A stretch of DNA of 52,063 nucleotides from DATAEY01 sp038199035 (GTDB lineage Bacteria; Actinomycetota; Thermoleophilia; Solirubrobacterales; Solirubrobacteraceae): the NCBI GenBank assembly GCA_038199035.1, contig JBBPZM010000008.1, positions 1 through 52,063 of the forward strand, in the 5' to 3' direction. Below, one piece after another: positions 22,797 through 30,636 of this stretch. Position numbers and translations under genes: made by a program. Each line of letters begins with the position of its first letter. Position 1 is the stretch's first letter. A model generated the notes under the pieces. That model searched no databases and was not told where the DNA came from. It was given only the letters and a program-made list of their open reading frames with translations.

Positions 22797-23804
22797 TCAG
22801 CCGCGAAGGACGCGCTCGCAGCCGACCACGCGGTCGAGGCGGTCGACGACCGCGGTGTCGCGACCGGCCCCGCAGTCGACCACGTCGCGCTGTCCATCGC
22901 GCGCCGAGAGGTAGTCGTTGCCGCCGCGGGCCTCGAGCTGGTCGCGGCCGGGGCCGCCGTAGAGGCGGTCGGCCGCATCACCTCCAGTCAGGTGATCGCC
23001 GCCGGCTTCCCCGATCAGCACGTTGGGCCCGCCGCCCCCTGCCAGCAGCGCATTGGCGGCGTCGTTGCCGATCAGGCGGTTGCGGCGGGAACCGCCGGCC
23101 ACGTTCTCGACGTTGAGCACGGTGTCGCCATCCGCGCTGCGGCCTTGCGGTCCTCGGCGCCGAAGGTCGACGGTCACAGGACTGAAGCGGCCGGAGTACT
23201 CGACGGTGTCGTTCCCCGCCGCGCCGTCGATGCGGTCGGCTCCCGGCCCGCCGTCGAGCACGTCGTCTCGCCGACTGCCCAGCAACGTGTCACGGCCGGC
23301 TCCGCCCTCCAGGGAAGTCAGGGTCAGTCCGGTCGACCCCGAGGCCGACAGGCGGTCGTCGCCCGGCCCGCCGTCTACGTCGAGGAGGCCAAGACCCCCG
23401 ACGGTTGCGGAGTCGTTGCCGTCCCGGAGGAGGACCGACGCCTCCCCTCCCGGGAAAGCCATCCTGCCGCTTGCTGGCGCGGACGGCGGGGTGCAGAGCA
23501 CCTCGTGGCTCCCGGAGCCGGTGGGGCAGGCCGCGGGCGCCCTCCCGATGTCGAGCACCCTGATCTGGACCGCTGGATCTCCGAAGACCACCAGCTCTCC
23601 ACGCCGCGCGACGGTGAGCTGGTTGGCCTCTCCATCCGCGGCGGTGTAGACGAGCGTCGTGTCCGGGTTGGCGAACAGGTCGAAGCCGGTCTGGAGGGTG
23701 AGGTAGGAGCCGAGTGCGGGGGGCGCCGCCGTGGCGGCGAGCGCAGCGGTTGCGAGCCCCGCTACCACGAGGCGCACATTGCGCCTGCGTCGCTCCCGCC
23801 TCAC
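22797..23804 (-). CDS. Secreted protein with RTX-type calcium-binding nonapeptide repeats
   Basis: A 335-residue exported protein. The N-terminus RRNVRLVVAGLATAALAATAAPPALG is a Sec signal peptide. Residues ~50-140 form an unrecognised beta-rich domain; from ~150 on there are degenerate G-G-x-G-x-D-x-L repeats: DGGPGDDRLSA, EGGAGRDTLLG, DGGPGADRIDG, GGGGPNVLIGEAGGDHLTGGDAADRLYGGPGRDQLEARGGNDYL. These form a beta-roll stabilised by Ca2+ outside the cell. No type I secretion genes are nearby, and the Sec signal suggests a Gram-positive-style route. GTG at 23804 follows GACAAT by 6 nt on the minus strand. Divergent from the TadE-like gene. Confidence 0.87.
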   Translation of the reverse strand: MRRERRRRNVRLVVAGLATAALAATAAPPALGSYLTLQTGFDLFANPDTTLVYTAADGEANQLTVARRGELVVFGDPAVQIRVLDIGRAPAACPTGSGSHEVLCTPPSAPASGRMAFPGGEASVLLRDGNDSATVGGLGLLDVDGGPGDDRLSASGSTGLTLTSLEGGAGRDTLLGSRRDDVLDGGPGADRIDGAAGNDTVEYSGRFSPVTVDLRRRGPQGRSADGDTVLNVENVAGGSRRNRLIGNDAANALLAGGGGPNVLIGEAGGDHLTGGDAADRLYGGPGRDQLEARGGNDYLSARDGQRDVVDCGAGRDTAVVDRLDRVVGCERVLRG

Positions 23805-23810
23805 GCGCGG

Positions 23811-23816
23811 ATTGTC
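23811..23816 (-). promoter_or_regulatory. -10 element of the RTX-repeat gene
   Basis: GACAAT on the minus strand (four of six matches to TATAAT), 6 nt before the GTG start. Confidence 0.4.
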
Positions 23817-23850
23817 ACATATGGCGTGCCTCCTGGGCGTCCGGCGCTCG

Positions 23851-23856
23851 TAGTTT
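23851..23856 (+). promoter_or_regulatory. -10 element of the TadE-like gene
   Basis: TAGTTT, 7 nt before the GTG at 23864; it supports that start over the longer open frame. Confidence 0.45.
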
Positions 23857-23863
23857 CCGAGTC

Positions 23864-24757
23864 GTGCATCGACAAGACGGCCAGGCGACGGTGGAGTGGA
23901 CCGCGGTCGTCCTCCTCGTCGCCCTGGCCTTCGGCGCCGCGGTCACCCTCGCCGTCGCCCTCGACGTCCCGTGGCTCGGGCGGGCGATCCGCTGCGCCAT
24001 CCTCGCCGGCTGCCACGGGCAAGACGCCGAGCTGGAGGCGGCGTACGGCGCCGATGCTGCCGCGTTCGTGCGCGGCTACGCGCCGGGGTTCGTCTACGAG
24101 CGCGGCACCCTGACCCTGCCGGTCGACTTCCGAGCCTGCCGGTCACACCGCTGCTCCGACGCCCCGGACCGCCTCGGGGCCGACCTGTGGCGCTCGACGG
24201 CTGGCCGCCAGGCGACGGTCTTCACTCACGTGGTCGACCGGCGGCGCAGCGGAGGCGACCTCTACGTCCAGTACTGGCTCTACTACCCCGACTCGACGTA
24301 CTTCGGGCCGGCCTACCGCGCGAGCCGAGTCCTGCGCGGCCCCCTCGCCCACACGCCGACCGGCATGGCCGCCCCCGCCGTGGCGGGACACCACGAGGAC
24401 GACTGGGAGAGCTACCAGCTGCGGATCACGCCCGACGGGCAGGTGCTGGCCCGCGCCTCCGCTCACAACGGGTACTCCGGCTACCGGCGCTGGCCCAACC
24501 TCAACGAGCTGCCGCGGGACATCCCCGTCGAGCGCACCGGCGCGTGGACGCCCTCGACGGGCTGGACCAGGGTCTCGCGCGGCAGCCACGCCGGCCACCT
24601 GGTGGACGGGCCGGGCTGGGAGCGCCGGACCGAGTCCAACGGGGTGCGGCTGGTCCCGATCGAGAGCCTGCGCGACGGCGACCTGGGCAGCGGGTTCGCG
24701 ATCGTGCCCCCCTGGCGCAAGCCGGTCTACCGCGAGCCCCTGCGCACGGACACCTGA
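23864..24757 (+). CDS. TadE-like membrane-anchored protein with a Vps62-like extracellular domain
   Basis: A 297-residue protein. The start HRQDGQATVEWTAVVLLVALAFGAAV resembles TadE/Flp pilin-like N-termini (G-Q-A-x-V-E followed by one hydrophobic helix), so it is membrane-inserted with the rest outside. The outer part contains QYWLYYPDSTYFG and GHHEDDWESYQLRITPDGQ...ASAHNGYSG. That looks like the H-E-G-D-W-E core of Vps62/DUF946-type domains, of unknown function in bacteria. Four cysteines near residues 38-85 (RCAILAGC, RACRSHRC) may form disulfides. The match to Vps62 is by motif only. GTG at 23864 is chosen from the -10-like TAGTTT. No tad pilus genes are adjacent. Confidence 0.75.
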   Translation: MHRQDGQATVEWTAVVLLVALAFGAAVTLAVALDVPWLGRAIRCAILAGCHGQDAELEAAYGADAAAFVRGYAPGFVYERGTLTLPVDFRACRSHRCSDAPDRLGADLWRSTAGRQATVFTHVVDRRRSGGDLYVQYWLYYPDSTYFGPAYRASRVLRGPLAHTPTGMAAPAVAGHHEDDWESYQLRITPDGQVLARASAHNGYSGYRRWPNLNELPRDIPVERTGAWTPSTGWTRVSRGSHAGHLVDGPGWERRTESNGVRLVPIESLRDGDLGSGFAIVPPWRKPVYREPLRTDT

Positions 24758-24774
24758 GCGCGATGGGCAGGGCA

Positions 24775-24780
24775 TACCAT
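24775..24780 (+). promoter_or_regulatory. -10 element before the SCP2-like relic
   Basis: TACCAT, 7 nt before the GTG at 24788. It indicates that the relic still has a promoter. Confidence 0.4.
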
Positions 24781-24787
24781 TGGCCCG

Positions 24788-24951
24788 GTGGCCGAACTCG
24801 CTGTGGATCCGGCTCCGGAGGTCCGCCTGGCCGCCACCGCCGACGACGGGATCGCCGCCAGCATCTTCGTGCTGGTGGAGCGCGGGGCGGAGCGGCGCCC
24901 CGACGTCTGCGCGCGCATGCGCGCCGGCTGCTGTGCCTGCTGGCGGTCTGA
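24788..24951 (+). pseudogene. Internally deleted relic, possibly of an SCP2-like sterol-carrier gene
   Basis: From the GTG the frame reads MAELAVDPAPEVRLAATADD then GIAASIFVLVERGAERRPDV, a protein-like start with good codon use. The same frame then runs without stop into the antisense of pepA, which is not credible. A shift of one frame near 24915 gives ARRLLCLLAV and a TGA at 24949-24951. Small SCP2-like proteins of related genomes, as I recall them, begin and end like these two pieces, so a large internal deletion is likely. The family call is from memory and tentative. Confidence 0.4.
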
Positions 24952-24964
24952 GTCGGCCGACGCG

Positions 24965-26413
<1,449 letters not shown>

Positions 26414-26423
26414 GGGGGCGGGC

Positions 26424-26446
26424 ACATTACCGGCGGGCACTACCAT
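26424..26446. promoter_or_regulatory. Back-to-back -10 elements between pepA and the thiolase gene
   Basis: TAATGT on the minus strand (26429-26424) serves pepA with a nearly leaderless start. TACCAT on the plus strand (26441-26446) would start the thiolase mRNA about 33 nt before its ATG, leaving room for GGGAG at 26468-26472. Confidence 0.4.
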
Positions 26447-26484
26447 TCCCGCCCCGCACACCGACCCGGGAGCAGCCCAACCCC

Positions 26485-27669
26485 ATGCCCAAGACCGTCA
26501 TCCTCTCTGCCGCCCGCACCCCGATCGGCAAGCTCGGCGGCGGGCTGGCCAAGCTCGACGCGACCGAGCTGGGCGCCACCGCGATCGAGGCGGCGCTGGA
26601 GCGCGCGGACGTGGACCCCGAGCAGGTCGACCACGTCGTCATGGGCCAGGTGCTTCAGGCCGGCCAGGGCCAGATCCCCTCCCGCCAGGCCCAGGTCAAG
26701 GCCGGCATCCCCAAGGAGGTTTCCTCGGAGACCATCAACAAGGTCTGCGCGTCGGGCATCCGCGCCGCGGGCATCCTCGACGCGGCCATCCGCGCCGGCG
26801 ACGTGGAGGTCGGGGTCGGCGGCGGGATGGAGTCGATGTCCAACGCGCCCTACATGCTCAAGGAGGCGCGCTTCGGCTTCCGCATGGGCGACGCCAAGGC
26901 CATCGACGCGATGATCCACGACGGGCTGACCAACCCCTTCTCGGGCAAGCACATGGCTCACGAGGCCTCCGAGGTGGCGTCCGAGCTCGAGATGACCCGG
27001 CCCGACATGGACCGCTGGGCGCTGCGCTCGCACGAGCTCGCGCTCAAGGCGACCGACGAGGGGCGGCTGCCCGAGGAGATCGTCCCGGTGAGCGTCAAGG
27101 GCAAGAAGGGCGACACCGTAGTCGAGGTCGATGAGGGGCCGCGCCGCGACACCAGTCTCGAGACGCTCTCCAAGCTCCCCCCGATCTTCATGAAGGACGG
27201 CAGCCACACCGCCGGCAACTCGCCCGGCGTCAACGATGGCGGCGGGGCCCTCGTCGTGGCCAGCGAGGAGTGGGCGAAGCGCAACGGCAAGGAGGCGCTG
27301 GCCACGATCATCGCCCAGGCCCAGATCGCCGACGACTTCGCCTACCTGGCGCGCACCCCGGCCAAGGCGGCCAAGGTGGCGCTGGAGAAGGCCGGCCTCG
27401 ACGCCCAGGACATCGATCTGTGGGAGATCAACGAGGCCTTCGCCTCGGTCACGCTGAACTCGATCCGCATGCTGGGCATCGACGAGGACAAGGTCAACGT
27501 CAACGGCGGGGCCGTGGCGCTGGGGCATCCCATTGGGGCCTCGGGGGCGCGGATCCTCGGGGCGCTCGTCCTGGAGCTGCGTCGCCGCGGCGGGGGGAAG
27601 GGCTGCGCGGCGATCTGCTCGGGTGGGGGGCAGGGCGACGCGGTGATCGTGGACGTCGCGGGGGGCTGA
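26485..27669 (+). CDS. Acetyl-CoA C-acetyltransferase (thiolase)
   Basis: A 394-residue thiolase, normal length. The nucleophile is in ETINKVCASGIRA, and MESMSNAPYML, NSPGVNDGGGALVVAS, EINEAFASVTL and the C-terminal GGAVALGHPIGASGARIL and CAAICSGGGQGDAVIV complete the active site (Cys, His, His, Cys). The C-S-G-G-G-Q-G end and the M-E-S-M-S motif suit biosynthetic-type acetoacetyl-CoA thiolases, but direction cannot be read from sequence. It probably serves short-chain acyl-CoA breakdown with the mutase and ETF genes downstream. GGGAG lies 12 nt before the ATG. Confidence 0.95.
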   Translation: MPKTVILSAARTPIGKLGGGLAKLDATELGATAIEAALERADVDPEQVDHVVMGQVLQAGQGQIPSRQAQVKAGIPKEVSSETINKVCASGIRAAGILDAAIRAGDVEVGVGGGMESMSNAPYMLKEARFGFRMGDAKAIDAMIHDGLTNPFSGKHMAHEASEVASELEMTRPDMDRWALRSHELALKATDEGRLPEEIVPVSVKGKKGDTVVEVDEGPRRDTSLETLSKLPPIFMKDGSHTAGNSPGVNDGGGALVVASEEWAKRNGKEALATIIAQAQIADDFAYLARTPAKAAKVALEKAGLDAQDIDLWEINEAFASVTLNSIRMLGIDEDKVNVNGGAVALGHPIGASGARILGALVLELRRRGGGKGCAAICSGGGQGDAVIVDVAGG

Positions 27670-27721
27670 GGCGCTTTGGACCGGCCGGTGGTGCTTTCAG
27701 CGCTAGCGGTGTGAGGGGCGG

Positions 27722-27804
27722 CGGGGTCCTCGCCGGGGGCCGCTGTCGAGCCCTCGGGCTTCGCCCTTGGGCTCTCACGGCAATTTCCCCGGTCGAGGAC
27801 CCCG
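27722..27804. other. Large nested inverted repeat (two-tier hairpin)
   Basis: Outer arms CGGGGTCCTCG (27722-27732) and CGAGGACCCCG (27794-27804) are perfectly complementary. They extend inward with CCGGGG (27733-27738) and CCCCGG (27787-27792), with a single bulged T. Inside sits a second hairpin: GAGCCC (27748-27753) with GGGCTC (27769-27774), and GGGC/GCCC around TTC. It lies between the thiolase stop and the HAD gene start and could terminate, attenuate or be processed as RNA. Confidence 0.75.
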
Positions 27805-27817
27805 ACCGCCTGTCTCG

Positions 27818-28651
27818 GTGGTCGTGAACGGCGACCCGCCGGCCGGCTCGGGTGGCGCGCCGCTGGTCCGGAGTGGGGAAGAGCTAGGGCGGTCGGCGGC
27901 GTTCTTCGATCTGGATCGGACGCTGATGGCGGGGTCGTCGGCGTATCAGTTCGGGAGGGCGTCGTATCGCGCCGGGCTGGCCACGCGGCGCCAGCTGGCC
28001 GCCGGGGCCTGGGCGAATCTGCGGTTCAGGCTCGAGGGCTCGACCGACGCGGGCACGCAGGCGCTGCGCGAGCGCGTGCTCCGGGAGATGCGTGGAGTGC
28101 GCGTGCGCGACGTGGAGCGCCTGGCTCCGGCGGTGCTGGCCGGCGTGCTCCCGCGCCTGTATCCCCAGATGCTCCAGGTCGCCTACGGCCACCAGGACGA
28201 GGGGCGCCGCGTCTACATCTGCACCGCCGCCTCCCACGACCTCGCCCAGCTCATCGCCTGGGTGCTGCGCTTCGACGGGGCGGTGGGCGCGCGCTACGAG
28301 TCCCGGGACGGCCTATACACCGGACGTCCCGAGGGGCCGTTCACGTACCGCGAGGGCAAGGCCCAGGCGATCCGGGAGCTGGCGGCGGCCGACGGCGTCG
28401 CCCTGGCGTCGTCGTGGGCGTACTCGGACTCCGAATCCGACCTGCCGATGCTGCGGGCCGTCGGCCATCCGGTCGCGGTCAACCCCGACGCCGCGCTGAC
28501 TCGCATCGCCCGAGAGGAGGGCTGGGAGGTCATGCGCTTCGACACGCTCGGGCGGCGGCTCAAGCTGGTCGCCGCCGGCCTGACCGCGGCCGCGGTGGGC
28601 GGTGGGGGCGTGCTGGCCAGCCGGCGCCGGGCGCAGGCCCTGTCGCGCTAG
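27818..28651 (+). CDS. HAD-superfamily IB phosphatase
   Basis: A haloacid-dehalogenase-fold hydrolase of subfamily IB (SerB/CicA-like), about 278 aa. Motif I is AAFFDLDRTLMAGSSA with the nucleophile and acid/base aspartates, motif II lies in VYICTAASHDLA, and the motif III/IV region includes REGKAQAIREL and YSDSESDLPML. The cap is helical (RRQLAAGAWANLRFRLEG). A C-terminal hydrophobic stretch (VAAGLTAAAVGGGGVLA) followed by RRRAQALSR may attach it to the membrane from the cytosolic side. Substrate unknown; relatives act on phosphoserine or lysophosphatidate. Three GTG codons at 27818-27826 compete as start; none has a ribosome site. The stop codon lies in a duplicated segment. Confidence 0.85.
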   Translation: MVVNGDPPAGSGGAPLVRSGEELGRSAAFFDLDRTLMAGSSAYQFGRASYRAGLATRRQLAAGAWANLRFRLEGSTDAGTQALRERVLREMRGVRVRDVERLAPAVLAGVLPRLYPQMLQVAYGHQDEGRRVYICTAASHDLAQLIAWVLRFDGAVGARYESRDGLYTGRPEGPFTYREGKAQAIRELAAADGVALASSWAYSDSESDLPMLRAVGHPVAVNPDAALTRIAREEGWEVMRFDTLGRRLKLVAAGLTAAAVGGGGVLASRRRAQALSR

Positions 28652-28719
28652 GCCGTCGGGCGCGGGCCCTGTCGCGTTAGGCCGGCGGGCGCCGGCCGCG
28701 AGCCCTGTCCCGGTAGGCC
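28631..28719. repeat. Three imperfect tandem copies spanning the HAD gene stop codon
   Basis: Copy 1 (28631-28654) holds the last six codons, TAG and GGCC. Copy 2 (28660-28683) is identical except for two substitutions, and copy 3 (28698-28719) is more diverged but keeps AGCCCTGTC and GGTAGGCC. Each copy carries a TAG. Confidence 0.85.
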
Positions 28720-28816
28720 AGCGGCGCCGAGCCGCCCGGCGCTCGGGCGCCGGCCGTCGGGGCCGGCGCGCGAGTGGGCGCCCGCAAAGTTGTGCGCCGG
28801 CCTCCGGGCGCCGGGT

Positions 28817-28822
28817 TACACT
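28817..28822 (+). promoter_or_regulatory. -10 element upstream of the riboswitch
   Basis: TACACT, the same hexamer as at prfA, placed so that transcription would start near 28829, at the beginning of the riboswitch fold. Confidence 0.45.
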
Positions 28823-28825
28823 GCG

Positions 28826-28985
28826 GCTTGCAGCAAGCTTGCCGAGCCCGCCGGTGTCCGAGCCGGGGGGACGGGGGACCCGCTCGACGCCGACCGGCGT
28901 CGATGGGGCGAATCCAGGCAGTGCCGCCTGGTAGCGCCGCTCAGGCGCGAGCCCGTCAGCTAACCCCGCAGGCAGGCCACGAGGG
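28826..28985 (+). ncRNA. Cyclic di-AMP riboswitch (ydaO-yuaA type)
   Basis: The leader carries the conserved blocks of this class in order: GCCGAGCCCG (28841), CCGAGCCGGGGGGAC with GGGGGACCCG (28858-28883), GATGGGGCGAATCC (28902-28915), and CCCGTCAGCTAACC with downstream GCAGGC (28953-28975). These match the ydaO consensus ...GGGGGACCC..., TGGGGTGAATCC and CCGTCAGCTAACCTCG. The aptamer binds two c-di-AMP molecules and usually turns genes off. The downstream gene is a wall-associated LytM-like protein, a standard target in actinobacteria (rpfA, NlpC/P60, M23). The remaining ~30 nt contain a GGGGGG ribosome site. Exact ends are estimated. Apart from the tandem copies at 28631-28719 and this RNA, the 364-base gap holds nothing I can support. 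Confidence 0.88.
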
Positions 28986-29015
28986 TCCGGGGTCGAAGAC
29001 GGGGGGCAGCGAGTG

Positions 29016-29987
29016 ATGCGCGGCAAGGCCAGACGTGCGATTGCCAGGCTGGTGCGGGCTTCCGCCCTCGCCGTGACAGCCGCGCTCCTCGGGGTGCTGC
29101 TCCTCAGCACCGCCTCCTCGGCGGCCACCGCTCACCGCCGCTCGGCCGGCGCCGTGCCGCTGGCCAGCGCGGCGTCCAAGGACGGGCGGCTGGGACGCCG
29201 GACCCTCCGGCTGGGGATGACCGGGTCGGACGTCCGCGTCCTCCAGACCTGGCTGGCCGATCTGCGCTATCGCGTCCCCGCCACCGGGATCTTCGGGCCG
29301 GTCACCGCGACCCAGGTGCGTGCCTTCCAGCGCCGCCGCCAGCTTCCGGCGGACGGCGTGGTCGGGCCAGCGACGGTGGCCGCGCTGCGCTCCGCGCGCG
29401 GCGGCTCGGGGGGCGGCCGGTCCGACGGCGGGCCGGGTGGGCGTGGCGGCTCGGGCGACAACTCGAGTCACGGCGGCGGCGGCGGCTCGAGCGACCGGTC
29501 AGGCCACGATCACGGCGACGAACATGGGGACGCCTCCGGGCCGGGCGGCCCGGCCAACTGGATCTTTCCGTTCCGGCCCGGCGTGGCCTCGCCGCCGTCG
29601 GCCTGGACGCCCGACCAGGGTCAGGACATCTTCCCGCGGGCGGGCCAGTGCGGCCCGGCGGCCGAGCTCCTCGCCGTGGCCGACGGGACCATCGTCGAGG
29701 AGGGGCTGAGCGGGTTCGGCTCCGCCGCCCCCGTGCTCAAGCTCGAGAGCGGCGCCTATGCCGGGCGCTACGTCTACTACGGCCACGCCCAGCCGGCGCT
29801 CGTCCCCATCGGGGCTCACGTCAAGGCCGGGGAGCCGATCGCCCAGGTCGGATGCGGCCGCGTGGGGATCTCCAGCGGGCCGCATCTCGAGATCGGGATG
29901 AGCACCCAGGGCGGCCCGCCGTGCTGCCCGGGCTTCGGCGAGACGGCGCCGCTCGTGCGCCAGCTGCTGGTCGCCGTCTTTCGCTGA
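29016..29987 (+). CDS. Exported peptidoglycan-binding protein with a degenerate LytM/M23 domain
   Basis: A 323-residue secreted protein. Signal peptide ARLVRASALAVTAALLGVLLLSTASSAATA; peptidoglycan-binding domain 1 (LRLGMTGSDVRVLQTWLADL...TGIFGPVTATQVRAFQRRRQLPADGVVGPATVAAL); a ~60-residue Gly/Ser/His linker; and an M23-like domain (IFPFRPGVASPPSAWTPDQGQDIF..., AGRYVYYGHAQPALVPIGAHVKAGEPIAQVGCG, SGPHLEIGM). In active M23 enzymes the zinc ligands are H-x-G-x-D and H-L-H. Here the first His is Asp (D-Q-G-Q-D) and the last is Glu (H-L-E), so catalysis is doubtful. It is controlled by the upstream c-di-AMP riboswitch. ATG 29016 and GTG 29013 are both possible starts behind GGGGGG. Confidence 0.9.
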   Translation: MRGKARRAIARLVRASALAVTAALLGVLLLSTASSAATAHRRSAGAVPLASAASKDGRLGRRTLRLGMTGSDVRVLQTWLADLRYRVPATGIFGPVTATQVRAFQRRRQLPADGVVGPATVAALRSARGGSGGGRSDGGPGGRGGSGDNSSHGGGGGSSDRSGHDHGDEHGDASGPGGPANWIFPFRPGVASPPSAWTPDQGQDIFPRAGQCGPAAELLAVADGTIVEEGLSGFGSAAPVLKLESGAYAGRYVYYGHAQPALVPIGAHVKAGEPIAQVGCGRVGISSGPHLEIGMSTQGGPPCCPGFGETAPLVRQLLVAVFR

Positions 29988-30003
29988 GCGAGCGCCGAGC
30001 CCT

Positions 30004-30066
30004 CTACCGGACCGGGCGACCCTGCACCGGAACCGGCGAACCCCCCAGCGGGACCCGGCGACCCAG
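30004..30066. repeat. Three tandem imperfect 21-bp repeats after the LytM-like gene
   Basis: Copies at 30004-30024, 30025-30045 and 30046-30066 share the frame C-x-(A/C)-CCGG(A)ACC(C)GGCGA(A)CCC. They begin 16 nt after the stop codon, in the gap before the subtilisin-inhibitor-like gene. Confidence 0.7.
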
Positions 30067-30105
30067 GGACGGGGCGGTGGAATACTGGGCAGCAGCAGGT
30101 CTTCA

Positions 30106-30627
30106 ATGCCCCGCCGATCGCTGATCCTCGTCACCGGCCTCGCGGCGCTTGCCGCCGCGGCGATCGGCGTGGTGGCCGGAGCTGGGGCGGCTCGCCCCAC
30201 CGCCGCCCGGTCGAGCCCGGCGACGTCGTCCCCCGCGACGGCGCCGGCCGCCCGCACGACCGCAACGCCGGTCGCCCCGGCCTCGGTGACGCTGGTCGTC
30301 ACTGCCAGCGACGGGGCGGGGCACCCCAGCGGGACCCACCTGAGGTGTCGCGGCGCGTCGGCTAGCGCCACCGGCTACCTGCGCCCCCGGCCGGCGGCGG
30401 CGTGCGCGAGCGCCCGGCGGCTCGCGGTCTTCCTGTCCTCGCCGCCGCCACCCCAGCGCGTGTGCGCCCAGATCTACGGCGGCCCGCAGACGGCGTGGGT
30501 CCGCGGCCGGGTGGGCACGCGCGTGGTCGACAGGCGCTTCGCCCGGCGCAACGGCTGCGAGACCGCCGACTGGAGCCGCGCGGAGGCGCTGCTGCCGCGC
30601 ATCGCGGGCGCCCCCGGTCCCGCCTAG
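30106..30627 (+). CDS. Secreted subtilisin-inhibitor-like (SSI family) protein
   Basis: A 173-residue exported protein: signal peptide RRSLILVTGLAALAAAAIGVVAGAGAA, a Thr/Ala/Pro-rich spacer, then a domain of about 110 residues starting VTLVVTASDGAG. The pattern LRC...ACASARRL, RVCAQIYGGPQTAWVRGRVG and RRFARRNGCETADW matches Streptomyces subtilisin inhibitors, which have four cysteines in two disulfides and end with F-x-R-x-N-G-C-E. The reactive-site loop lies around the QRVC segment in place of the usual C-P-M-V-Y-D-P, so inhibition of a serine protease is not assured. The stop codon TAG is part of the next gene's -10 element. Confidence 0.8.
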   Translation: MPRRSLILVTGLAALAAAAIGVVAGAGAARPTAARSSPATSSPATAPAARTTATPVAPASVTLVVTASDGAGHPSGTHLRCRGASASATGYLRPRPAAACASARRLAVFLSSPPPPQRVCAQIYGGPQTAWVRGRVGTRVVDRRFARRNGCETADWSRAEALLPRIAGAPGPA

Positions 30628-30630
30628 ACT
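30625..30630 (+). promoter_or_regulatory. -10 element of the acyl-CoA mutase gene, overlapping the upstream stop codon
   Basis: TAGACT, whose TAG is the stop codon of the preceding gene; 6 nt before the ATG at 30637, giving a leaderless mRNA. Confidence 0.55.
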
Positions 30631-30636
30631 CCCTCC

